Shown here: positions 1-6,036 of the stretch, piece by piece
Layout: each line of letters starts with the position of its first letter
How positions within the stretch are numbered: position 1 is the stretch's first letter
Source of the DNA: Acidobacteriota bacterium
Lineage (GTDB): Bacteria > Acidobacteriota > HRBIN11
DNA: 6,664 nucleotides
Direction: 5' to 3'
NCBI GenBank assembly: GCA_025061865.1
Contig: JANXAA010000123.1
Coordinates: 1 to 6,664 of the forward strand
Notes under the pieces: model-generated
The model's input: the letters and a program-made list of their open reading frames with translations, nothing else
Told to the model about the DNA's origin: nothing
Database searches by the model: none
Program-made: the position numbers and the translations under genes

Positions 1-1149
1 GTGGCCGAGACGATCGACTACCTGGAATTCTATGGGCGGGAGATGCTCCGCTACGGGGCCCCCCAGCCCCTGACGCCCTTCCCTGGCGAGGTCAATGAGT
101 ACCACTATATCCCCCTCGGCGCTGGGGCCGTCATCCCGCCGTGGAACTTCCCGATGGCCATCCTGGGGGGGATGACGACGGCGGCCGTCGTCACAGGGAA
201 CACGGTCGTCCTGAAGCCATCCAGCGACTCGCCCACCGTCGGATACCATTACGTACGGCTCATGCAGGAGGCTGGCCTCCCGCCGGGTGTCATCAACTTC
301 GTGACGGGCTCCGGTGGGGCCATCGGCGACTACTTGGTGACCCATCCCCGGACGCGCTTCATCGCCTTCACGGGCTCGATGGAGGTCGGGTGCCGGATTT
401 ACGAGTTGGCCGCCAAGGTCCAGCCGGGCCAGATCTGGCTCAAGCGGGTCATCGCCGAAATGGGGGGCAAGGACGCCATCATCGTCGACCGGGAGGTCCC
501 CGATATGGAGGAAGCCGTCCGGGCCGTCGTCGTGTCGGCCTTCGGCTTCCAGGGTCAGAAGTGCTCAGCCTGTTCCCGGCTTATCCTCGATGCGGCCATC
601 TACGACGAATTCCTCCGGCGGCTCGTCGCCCAGGTCGAGGCTATCGAGGTCGGGCCGGCCCGGGACAACTACTTCATGGGGCCGGTCATCAATGCGGCTG
701 CCGAGAAGAAGATTTTGGAGTACATCGAGGTCGGCAAGAAGGAGGGTCGTCTCGTCGCCGGTGGTCGGAAGGCTGAAGGGCATGGTTACTTCATCCGGCC
801 GACGGTCTTGACGGACATCGACTCGAAGGCCCGCATCGCCCAGGAGGAGATTTTCGGTCCCGTCCTGGCCGTCCTAAAGGCTCGAGACTTTGATCACGCC
901 CTGGAAATCGCCAACGACACGATTTATGGCCTGACGGGATCGGTCTTTACCCGCAACCGAGAGAAGATCCAGAAGGCCAAGCGGTACTTCCACTGCGGGA
1001 ACCTATACATTAACCGCAAGTGCACGGGGGCCCTGGTCGACGTCCACCCCTTCGGCGGCTTCCACATGTCGGGGACCGATGCGAAGGCCGGCGGCCGGGA
1101 CTACCTCCTGTGGTTCTTACAGGGCAAGTCGATTTCAGAAAAGCTATAA
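1..1149 (+). CDS. rocA: L-glutamate gamma-semialdehyde (1-pyrroline-5-carboxylate) dehydrogenase, 5'-partial
   Basis: NAD-dependent enzyme oxidising glutamate semialdehyde (open form of P5C) to glutamate in cytosolic proline/arginine catabolism. The 382 visible residues carry the aldehyde dehydrogenase signatures in order: oxyanion Asn49 in PPWNFP, the Rossmann-loop FTGSMEVG at 123-130, general-base Glu153 in AEMGGK, nucleophile Cys188 in GFQGQKCSACSR, and EEIFGP at 282-287. GFQGQKCSACSR and the C-terminal NRKCTGALV...PFGGFHMSGTDAKAGG...DYLL are typical of the P5C dehydrogenase branch and separate it from generic ALDHs. The family is about 515 residues, so roughly 130 N-terminal residues lie before the window. 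The GTG at base 1 aligns with an internal Val of the family and is probably not the start. The end is natural (KSISEKL, TAA at 1147-1149). All catalytic residues in the visible part are intact. It could be the ALDH half of a bifunctional PutA, but ending right after the ALDH motifs fits the monofunctional RocA/PruA form equally well. Confidence 0.93.
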   Translation: MAETIDYLEFYGREMLRYGAPQPLTPFPGEVNEYHYIPLGAGAVIPPWNFPMAILGGMTTAAVVTGNTVVLKPSSDSPTVGYHYVRLMQEAGLPPGVINFVTGSGGAIGDYLVTHPRTRFIAFTGSMEVGCRIYELAAKVQPGQIWLKRVIAEMGGKDAIIVDREVPDMEEAVRAVVVSAFGFQGQKCSACSRLILDAAIYDEFLRRLVAQVEAIEVGPARDNYFMGPVINAAAEKKILEYIEVGKKEGRLVAGGRKAEGHGYFIRPTVLTDIDSKARIAQEEIFGPVLAVLKARDFDHALEIANDTIYGLTGSVFTRNREKIQKAKRYFHCGNLYINRKCTGALVDVHPFGGFHMSGTDAKAGGRDYLLWFLQGKSISEKL

Positions 1150-1199
1150 ATATTCTTTCATTCGGGAATTCGGCAGTCGGGCAGGTCGACGACCGGTCT

Positions 1200-1231
1200 C
1201 CCATGGCCCGCCCGGTCGGACAGGCCATGGG
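1200..1231 (+). terminator. Strong stem-loop downstream of rocA, possible terminator without U-tract
   Basis: CCATGGCC at 1201-1208 pairs perfectly with GGCCATGG at 1223-1230. A further C1200-G1231 pair extends the stem to 9 bp around a 14-nt loop. It begins 51 nt after the rocA stop. It is followed by GATAACTC rather than a T-run, so as an intrinsic terminator it is atypical. It could instead be a 3'-end stabiliser or the first helix of a larger structured RNA that continues to 1307. Confidence 0.4.
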
Positions 1232-1236
1232 GATAA

Positions 1237-1307
1237 CTCACCGAGTTTAGGGTCTCGACGTGAGCATAAAGACGGGTGGCCTGCGAGGGGGGCGACCCTT
1301 CCGCAGG
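1237..1307 (+). promoter_or_regulatory. Candidate structured 5' leader RNA: bulged hairpin plus GNRA-capped hairpin
   Basis: Two stable hairpins follow each other. In the first, CTCACCGAG (1237-1245) pairs with CTCG (1254-1257) and GTGAG (1260-1264): nine pairs with a 2-nt AC bulge and an 8-nt loop. In the second, CCTGCG (1280-1285) pairs with CGCAGG (1302-1307). After an A-C mismatch, that helix continues through G-U and G-C pairs to a GCGA tetraloop (GNRA type) at 1292-1295. Further on, GCAT-TTCG-ATGC at 1379-1390 could form a small UUCG-capped hairpin. The region lies 140-210 nt upstream of the start of the exported TPR protein, so a cis-regulatory leader is possible. I could not match it to a riboswitch class I know. 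Strand and function are inferred; the pairing is seen. Confidence 0.35.
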
Positions 1308-1435
1308 GACGAGTAAGACAGACGCCAATAGCCGGGTGGACTCTTCTTCGAAGTATACAGACTTACCCAGGACGGACGGCATTTCGATGCGCCCTTCTTC
1401 CTCACCTACCTGCCGAATTGCCGAATTCTCGCGAT

Positions 1436-1440
1436 GGAGG
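1436..1440 (+). promoter_or_regulatory. Shine-Dalgarno site fixing the start at 1447
   Basis: GGAGG lies 6 nt before the ATG at 1447, an ideal arrangement. The same frame is open back to about 1276, but that upstream part is low-complexity, not protein-like, covers the stem-loops and repeats, and would displace the signal peptide from the N-terminus. The 1447 start is therefore strongly preferred. Confidence 0.8.
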
Positions 1441-1446
1441 CATCGA

Positions 1447-2394
1447 ATGTTGGGACACCGCCCAATCCAGGGGTTCATCCCTATAATAGGGCTCGTTCTA
1501 ATGAGTCTGGTCGCCGAGGGGACGGTCCAGGCTCAAGAGAAGGCCAAGACGGAGAAGAAACAGGAAGAGCCCTCGCGGGGGAAGGCGGCCGTCAAGGGCG
1601 TCGTCGTCAACCTGCAGGACCAACCGATCCCGGGGGTTCAATTGACCTTCCAGTTAGAGGACACCGTGACCGTCACGGTCCAGACGGACGAAAAGGGGCA
1701 GTTTTTCATCGACAATGTCACACCCGGCATTTACACGGTGAAGGTCGAGAAGCCGGGTTACAAGACCTTTATCGAGACCCAAAAGCTGGAGCCGGATACC
1801 CTCCTTACGTATCGGGTTAAGCTTCCGACCGAGGAAGAGGCCAAGGTCATTCGGGGCGGCGACGACTGGAAGCAGGCCAACGAAGCCTTCAAGCAAGCCC
1901 AGAGTGCTCGGGCCCGAGGTGACCTCCAACAGGCCGCCCAGCACTATCAGACAGCCAAGGCATACTTCCAAAAGGTCGTCGACCAGGACCCGACTTACGC
2001 CCAGGCCTACTTTAACTTGGCTCTGACGCAGGCCCTCCTGGGCGAATGCGAGGGGGCCCTCCAAAATTTCCAACGGGCCTTGGATCAACAGTTTCAACCG
2101 TCGGGTAACCTCCTCGTGACCTATCATGCGGGCCGCGCCCGGTGCTTCGAACGAACGGACCGGTGGGCCGAGGCCGCTACCGAGTATGAGGCTCTCATCA
2201 AGCTGATGCCCGACAACGGGACCTTCTACCTGAATATCGGCCAGGCGTATGTCCGGAGTGGCCAATACGATAAGGCCCTGGAGGCCTACCGAAAATTCCT
2301 CCAGCTCGAACCCAACGCCCCGGAGGCCAAACAGGTCCGGATCGAGATCGACAAGTTGAAACAACTGATCGAACAGCAGAAGAAGCCGAAGTAG
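1447..2394 (+). CDS. Exported carboxypeptidase-regulatory-like and TPR protein
   Basis: A 315-aa protein that starts with a short N-region (MLGHRPIQ), a hydrophobic core at about 9-23, and a likely signal peptidase I site after VQA (residue 29) before QEK. It should therefore act outside the cytoplasmic membrane. No lipobox Cys is seen. A charged Lys/Glu stretch (32-46) leads to a carboxypeptidase-regulatory-like (CarboxypepD_reg, transthyretin-like) beta-sandwich at about 48-125. Its typical sequences are VKGVVVNLQDQPIPGVQL, TDEKGQFFIDNVTPGIYTVKV and KPGYKT. Residues 143-291 contain about four TPR units, the best being YFNLALTQALLGECEGALQNF and FYLNIGQAYVRSGQYDKALEAY, with the LEP/MPD ends typical of TPRs. 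It ends in a Lys/Gln-rich helix (299-315). TPRs bind protein partners and the beta-sandwich is often found in surface or secreted proteins; the actual role is unknown. It is preceded by a structured leader and separated from rocA, so it is probably its own transcription unit. Confidence 0.85.
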   Translation: MLGHRPIQGFIPIIGLVLMSLVAEGTVQAQEKAKTEKKQEEPSRGKAAVKGVVVNLQDQPIPGVQLTFQLEDTVTVTVQTDEKGQFFIDNVTPGIYTVKVEKPGYKTFIETQKLEPDTLLTYRVKLPTEEEAKVIRGGDDWKQANEAFKQAQSARARGDLQQAAQHYQTAKAYFQKVVDQDPTYAQAYFNLALTQALLGECEGALQNFQRALDQQFQPSGNLLVTYHAGRARCFERTDRWAEAATEYEALIKLMPDNGTFYLNIGQAYVRSGQYDKALEAYRKFLQLEPNAPEAKQVRIEIDKLKQLIEQQKKPK

Positions 2395-2407
2395 GGTCGG
2401 TCTTCGG
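2386..2407 (+). terminator. Weak stem-loop spanning the TPR-gene stop codon
   Basis: CCGAAG (2386-2391) pairs with CTTCGG (2402-2407) around a 10-nt loop that contains the TAG stop. There is no T-run after it (GGCGGGGTGT follows), so a terminator role is only a possibility. The pairing is exact. Confidence 0.2.
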
Positions 2408-2458
2408 GCGGGGTGTATGGAGGGGTGTGCGTTATCCTCTTACTCCTACCATGCCATT

Positions 2459-2464
2459 TATACT
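2459..2464 (+). promoter_or_regulatory. Possible -10 element upstream of ftcD
   Basis: TATACT matches the sigma-70 -10 consensus TATAAT at five of six positions. It stands out as an AT-rich patch in GC-rich DNA, about 100 nt before the ftcD start. No good -35 hexamer lies at 16-18 nt spacing. If used, transcription would start inside the heptanucleotide array, and the array and palindrome would be in the leader. Confidence 0.25.
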
Positions 2465-2513
2465 CATGGGTCATAGCCCATAGTCGATGTGCCATGCGTC
2501 ATAAGTCATAAGA
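2465..2513 (+). repeat. Heptanucleotide degenerate tandem repeat, about seven units
   Basis: From 2465 the sequence falls into 7-nt units, nearly all beginning with CAT (for example CATGGGT at 2465, CATAGCC at 2472, CATAGTC at 2479, CATAAGT at 2500). The unit at 2486 begins with GAT. The phase may continue weakly: a GATACCC unit at 2514 and CATGACG at 2528 are in register. Within it, ATGGG (2466-2470) and CCCAT (2477-2481) form an inverted repeat, and GTCATAA is directly duplicated at 2498-2511. Short tandemly repeated repetitive heptamers are known from cyanobacterial genomes; a link to those is only by analogy. Confidence 0.6.
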
Positions 2514-2523
2514 GATACCCGTC

Positions 2524-2535
2524 CCGTCATGACGG
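2524..2535. promoter_or_regulatory. Perfect 12-bp palindrome upstream of ftcD, candidate operator
   Basis: CCGTCATGACGG is exactly self-complementary. It lies 30 bp before the ftcD start and about 60 bp after the -10-like hexamer, a position open to a dimeric regulator. No second copy was noticed in the window. It could also be part of the fading heptamer array (CATGACG is in register), so regulatory function is inferred only. Confidence 0.3.
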
Positions 2536-2565
2536 CATCATGTCGTCACGCAGTTAGGCCGGCCG

Positions 2566-3936
2566 ATGCGGATCATAGAGTGTGTCCCCAACGTCAGCGA
2601 GGGCCGGCGGGCCGAGGTCCTTGACCGGTTCGTCCGGCTCCTCCAAGCCCGGCCCGGTATCCTCCTCTTGGACTACCATGCCGACCGGGACCACAACCGA
2701 ACCGTCTTCACGCTGATCGGCGACGGCCCCGCTCTCCTATCAGCCATGCGGGCCCTTTATGAGATGGCCGTCGATCTCATCGACATGCGTCAACACCGGG
2801 GCGAGCACCCCCGGGCCGGCGCCGTGGACGTCTGCCCCTTCGTGCCCATCGCCGGGGTCACGATGGAGGACTGTGTGGCCCTCGCCCGTGAGTTGGGCCG
2901 CCAAGTCGCCAAACGATTCCAGATTCCCGTCTTCCTATATGCCCAGGCCGCCACGCGAGAAGATCGGCGGGAACTGCCTAACATCCGGAAGGGCGAGTTC
3001 GAGGGCTGGTTCGAAAAAATCAAGGACCCGAACTGGAAACCCGATTTTGGGCCGGACCGCGTGCATCCGACGGCGGGCATTACGGTCATCGGGGCTCGGC
3101 CGCCTCTGATTGCCTACAACGTGAACTTAGGGACGGCCGACCTCGCCGTCGCCGACCGTATCGCTCGGGCCGTCCGTTTTTCTAGCGGCGGCTTCCGGAA
3201 CGTCCAAGCCCGGGCCATGAGGCTAGAGGCCCGTCAGCAGGTCCAGGTATCGATGAACCTGTTGGACTTTCGGCAAACGCCCATTCACCGGGTCTTCGAG
3301 GTCATCCGGGTCGAGGCCGACCGCTGCGGCGTGCCCGTCGTAGGCTCCGAAATCGTCGGCCTGGTCCCCCTGGAGGCCATCGTCCAAGTGGCAGACTTCT
3401 ACCTCCGGCTGGAGAACTTTTCCATGGACCAAGTCCTGGAATGGAAAATTCAACAGGCCCTCGCCGGGCGTCGGACCCCACCGCCGACGCCTGGCCCCGG
3501 GTCGAGGGCCTTGCGGCAGGTCCTGATGAGCTGGGTCACTCGCGCTGTCGGGGCCCATCTGGGAGACGCCGACGTCCTCGAATGGCTCCGCCGCTTTCGA
3601 TGGCCGGACGGTCAGGTGCGCTGTCCCCACTGTGGAAGTGACCAGGTTCGGGCCTATCTGTCTTCGTCGCATCGCCGGGTCGTCTCCACCTATCGGTGTC
3701 GGTCTTGCCGCCGTCGTTTTAATGACAAGACGGGCACCGTCTTTGCCCAGACGCGCCTTCCGATGACCCGCTGGTTGACGGCCGCCTGGCTCATCGAGCT
3801 CGGTGCTGGCCGTCGGAGCCTTCAACGCTACTTACGAGTCGATCGGGCCACGGCCCGCCGCATATGGAACGGCTTGACCCGAGACACTCGTCTCCGTCAG
3901 GCTATGGCCCGCTCCCTAGAAGAATTCCTGACGTGA
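2566..3936 (+). CDS. ftcD: Glutamate formimidoyltransferase fused to a transposase-type zinc ribbon
   Basis: Residues 1-300 form a complete formiminotransferase. FTC transfers the formimino group of N-formimino-L-glutamate to tetrahydrofolate, releasing glutamate in the last step of histidine degradation. The opening CVPNVSEGR (6-14) and HRGEHPRAGAVDVCPFVP (77-94) are hallmark motifs, with His81 corresponding to catalytic His82 of the pig enzyme. The C-subdomain ends with EIVGLVPLEAI...FYLRLENFSMDQVLEW. Monofunctional bacterial FTCs stop near 300 residues. Here a Pro-rich linker (302-315) leads without a stop into 321-456: WPDGQVRCPHCGSDQV with C353/C356, YRCRSCRRRF with C378/C381, then NDKTGTVF and a helical region. 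That is the layout of the IS1595-type transposase zinc ribbon and helix-turn-helix, with no DDE domain after it. The cyclodeaminase domain of mammalian FTCD is absent. The ATG at 2566 has only a modest AGG 7 nt upstream but begins exactly at the family N-terminus. The FTC call is very secure; the meaning of the C-terminal domain is not. Confidence 0.92.
   Translation: MRIIECVPNVSEGRRAEVLDRFVRLLQARPGILLLDYHADRDHNRTVFTLIGDGPALLSAMRALYEMAVDLIDMRQHRGEHPRAGAVDVCPFVPIAGVTMEDCVALARELGRQVAKRFQIPVFLYAQAATREDRRELPNIRKGEFEGWFEKIKDPNWKPDFGPDRVHPTAGITVIGARPPLIAYNVNLGTADLAVADRIARAVRFSSGGFRNVQARAMRLEARQQVQVSMNLLDFRQTPIHRVFEVIRVEADRCGVPVVGSEIVGLVPLEAIVQVADFYLRLENFSMDQVLEWKIQQALAGRRTPPPTPGPGSRALRQVLMSWVTRAVGAHLGDADVLEWLRRFRWPDGQVRCPHCGSDQVRAYLSSSHRRVVSTYRCRSCRRRFNDKTGTVFAQTRLPMTRWLTAAWLIELGAGRRSLQRYLRVDRATARRIWNGLTRDTRLRQAMARSLEEFLT
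3526..3936 (+). mobile_element. IS1595-like transposase N-terminal segment captured in the ftcD frame
   Basis: This is the 3' part of the fused gene, residues 321-456 of the product. It has two CxxC knuckles 21 residues apart, the FNDKTGTVF strand after the second knuckle, LPMTRWLTAAWLIELG, and a helical region (about 403-440) that may be a helix-turn-helix. This order matches the N-terminus of IS1595/ISXO2-group transposases. The catalytic DDE part that follows there is missing: the frame stops at 3936 and nothing similar is seen before the next gene. No terminal inverted repeats or target duplications are evident. Codon style matches the surrounding genes, which suggests an old, retained domain rather than a recent insertion. 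An in-frame ATG at 3526 with a weak AGG 5 nt upstream could allow a separate short product. Confidence 0.45.
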
Positions 3937-4002
3937 AGGCATGCGGGATACGGATGTAGGGTCCAAGCCCCGCCCGCTCGAGTGGGGACATCAGGACGTG
4001 GG

Positions 4003-6036
4003 ATGCGTGCTCACCGCAGGCGACCATGGCTCGGGGGAGTCAGCATCTTAACGAGTGCGGCCGTAGCCGTCCTCCTCTACTGGGCGCTTCAGGGTTTCGT
4101 CCCCGGCCGAGCCTGGCTTCAGACCGACGGAGACCCGACGTTGATTGCAGCCTTCCTCAAGTGGCACGGCCGGACGCTGGTCGAAGGCCGCTTCCAGTTT
4201 ACCGACCCTCCCTTCTTCTATCCGTACCGGTCCGTCGCCTTTTTCACGGAGAACTTTATCGGTCCAGGCATCTTGCTGAGCTTCCTGCATCAAGCCCCAA
4301 TGGAGGTCGTCTATACGGGGGCCCTCTTCCTGGGTCACGTCACGACATTGGCCGCCGGTATGTATCTATTCCGACAAATTCCGGTCGCCTGGCCGGTCGC
4401 TGGACTGGCCGCTTCGCTCCATACGTTCAATTACACCCGTCTCCTTTTGGGTTACTCCCACCTCCACGTCGTGTACGATGCCCCTGCCCTGCTGGCCGTC
4501 GCCGAACTCATCCGGTGGTATCGGACCCGCCGGGCGGGAGCCGCTATCGCTGCATGGTTCGCCCTGGCCGTCCAGTTCTTCTTCAGCGTCCACATGACCT
4601 TCTTCGGGACGGTCGTCATGGGGATTTTGGCCGTTGCCGCCCTTATCTACCGCCGAGAATGGGCTTGGCGGTTGGCGACAGGCGGCTGGCTCCTGACGAT
4701 GAGCGTCTACCTGTTATGGGTCTCCACGCCTTACCGGCAGGTCCAACGGTGGGTCGGCTACTGGCCGGACCCGGGGCCCTCGGAATCGGCTCACCTCGTG
4801 ACCTTCTTCGTCCCGCCACCGGGTTCGCTCTGGTATACCCACGGGCCCGCCCTGTTCCGGCGTATCGATACCCGCGCGTGGGTAGAAGGCGGCGTGGCCT
4901 TTCCAGGCTTTCTGTTCATGGGCCTGTTTCTGGCCAGCCTCATCTGGGGGTGGCGCCGGCCGGCGATCCGGTGGGGGGCCGTCGTAGCCGCCTTTTGTAT
5001 GCTGGCTGCCCTTGGCCCCGTCGTCCACTGGGATTTTCGCCACCCCGTGGGACCCAATCCGCTTTACACCGTCTTGGAGGCCATCCCGGCTCTCCGGGCC
5101 TTCCGGGTGCCTCAACGCTGGTACTATGTGGCCACGATCCCGATGGCATGGAACGCGGCCATCCTAATAGATGGCCTTTTTCGCCGACTGAGCCGTTGGC
5201 CAGCGACGCTCGGTCTAGCCCTACTCTGGCTTGGCCTGACTCAGACCGACGCCCGGATCAAGCCGCAGGCCTCCATCACGACCGTCGACGAGCCCATCCA
5301 TGCGACCATCCGTCCCGGTGAGGTCGTCGCCGAACTGCCGATGGGCCACCACGCCTTCCTCCAGTGGCGAAACCCCTACTTCACGATGGTCCGAGCCGTG
5401 GACCGGAACTTTCGGACGATAGACGGTATAGCGGCTTTTGTGCCGCCTATTCAGAGTGAGCTTATGCACCACTTCCGCTTAGACGCCTACGCTCTAAAGG
5501 TCTTGGCCGCCTTAGGCGTTCAGCGCATCATCCTCCACTGTCATGATTACCGACGAGTGGGTATGCCCGAGCTCTGCGACCACAACCGACGGGTCCTCAC
5601 GGAAGCTGGCTATCAAACAGAGCGGATAGAAGACCACGACGTCTCGATGACCGTTTCAGGACCCCCGACCCGGCCCCGCGTCGTCCTGGATCGCCTCGAC
5701 CTCCGGGACGTAGAGGTTACGGCTCGACTCGGACCACCGGGCTCGACCCGATGGTCTGTCACCCTGAGGCCCGTCGTGCCTCATGTCGTCGCTTACCCCC
5801 GGCGGTGCTACCCAGTCACGGTCCAGGGTCTCGACGAAGCCGGTCACCAGACAGCCGAGGTCCGAACCTGTGGGGTTTTCCCGGGCGGTATCCTGTGGGA
5901 AGGGCCCCAAAGCCTCGCCGTGGACCTTCCGGTCGGAACCCGTCGGGTCCGGGTCGGCGAGGGATGGCGACCCCAGCTGTGGCGGTGGGCAGTTTGGGAA
6001 CTCGACCATTCCGGAATTCGGCAGATGAGCAGATAG
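4003..6036 (+). CDS. Polytopic membrane protein with GT-C glycosyltransferase-like architecture
   Basis: A 677-aa protein with a basic N-terminus (MRAHRRR) and about ten hydrophobic segments. Clear ones lie at about 10-31, 100-122, 177-216, 227-243, 300-316, 322-340 and 371-390. A C-terminal soluble part covers about 415-677. TM1 is followed by a large loop with an acidic motif TDGDP (41-45), then FFYPYRS and ENFIGPG (83-89). This is the place where GT-C enzymes carry their catalytic Asp. The motifs FRVPQRW (367-373), VAELPMG, RNFRTIDGIAAFVPP and LAALGVQRIILH recur in a family of large bacterial membrane proteins usually annotated as hypothetical or glycosyltransferase-like. A lipid-linked sugar donor and an envelope target are inferred from the fold class only. 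The start chosen is ATG 4003, with AGGA 6 nt upstream. GTG 3982 in the same frame would add seven residues but has no ribosome-binding site. It lies 66 nt after ftcD and may be co-transcribed. The last 16 codons run into an octamer repeat. Confidence 0.75.
   Translation: MRAHRRRPWLGGVSILTSAAVAVLLYWALQGFVPGRAWLQTDGDPTLIAAFLKWHGRTLVEGRFQFTDPPFFYPYRSVAFFTENFIGPGILLSFLHQAPMEVVYTGALFLGHVTTLAAGMYLFRQIPVAWPVAGLAASLHTFNYTRLLLGYSHLHVVYDAPALLAVAELIRWYRTRRAGAAIAAWFALAVQFFFSVHMTFFGTVVMGILAVAALIYRREWAWRLATGGWLLTMSVYLLWVSTPYRQVQRWVGYWPDPGPSESAHLVTFFVPPPGSLWYTHGPALFRRIDTRAWVEGGVAFPGFLFMGLFLASLIWGWRRPAIRWGAVVAAFCMLAALGPVVHWDFRHPVGPNPLYTVLEAIPALRAFRVPQRWYYVATIPMAWNAAILIDGLFRRLSRWPATLGLALLWLGLTQTDARIKPQASITTVDEPIHATIRPGEVVAELPMGHHAFLQWRNPYFTMVRAVDRNFRTIDGIAAFVPPIQSELMHHFRLDAYALKVLAALGVQRIILHCHDYRRVGMPELCDHNRRVLTEAGYQTERIEDHDVSMTVSGPPTRPRVVLDRLDLRDVEVTARLGPPGSTRWSVTLRPVVPHVVAYPRRCYPVTVQGLDEAGHQTAEVRTCGVFPGGILWEGPQSLAVDLPVGTRRVRVGEGWRPQLWRWAVWELDHSGIRQMSR

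Larger units (their letters stand above)
1166..1428. repeat. 263-bp non-coding segment bounded by 20-bp imperfect inverted repeats
   Basis: The left arm 1166-1185 reads GAATTCGGCAGTCGGGCAGG. The reverse complement of the right arm 1409-1428 matches it at 17 of 20 positions, including the first ten. The arms enclose three strong stem-loops and lie between the rocA stop and the ribosome-binding site of the next gene. No convincing target-site duplication of 5 bp or more flanks the arms, and no transposase ORF lies inside. Both arms are also pieces of an octanucleotide tandem repeat: units at 1163-1186 on + and 1392-1431 on -, with the same motif again at 5987-6066. The segment may be a MITE-like element, or simply two oppositely oriented octamer arrays. 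The pairing is read directly from the sequence; the element interpretation is inference. Confidence 0.5.

Noticed and set aside
1260..1370. Possible c-di-GMP (GEMM) riboswitch, because of GGGACG after a GNRA-capped helix
   Set aside because: The conserved core (CGCAAAGCC and the tetraloop receptor) is not present; only a short GGGACG match remains.
1276..1446. In-frame upstream extension of the TPR protein giving a 372-aa form
   Set aside because: The extra 57 residues are not protein-like, cover the stem-loops and repeat arm, and would bury the signal peptide; GGAGG before 1447 marks the true start.
1158..1478. Minus-strand 106-codon open frame over the rocA-TPR gap
   Set aside because: It overlaps the structured intergenic region and the start of the TPR gene, has no ribosome-binding site I can support, and resembles no family.
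1654..2364. Long minus-strand open frame (236 codons) inside the TPR gene
   Set aside because: It is antisense to a well-supported coding region with clear domain motifs, and such frames are common opposite GC-rich genes.
2465..2513. CRISPR array
   Set aside because: Units are only 7 nt with no spacers or long direct repeats, so it is a short tandem repeat.
3223..3825. 200-codon minus-strand open frame across the FTC-zinc ribbon junction
   Set aside because: The plus frame has recognisable motifs on both sides of the junction; the antisense product has no family features.
3968..3987. CCCC...GGGG inverted repeat between ftcD and the membrane-protein gene as a terminator
   Set aside because: Only 4 bp of stem with a 12-nt loop and no T-run; expected by chance at this base composition.
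4026..5321. 431-codon plus-strand frame inside the membrane-protein gene
   Set aside because: Pro/Arg/Gly-rich translation typical of a shifted frame; the overlapping frame has TM segments and family motifs.
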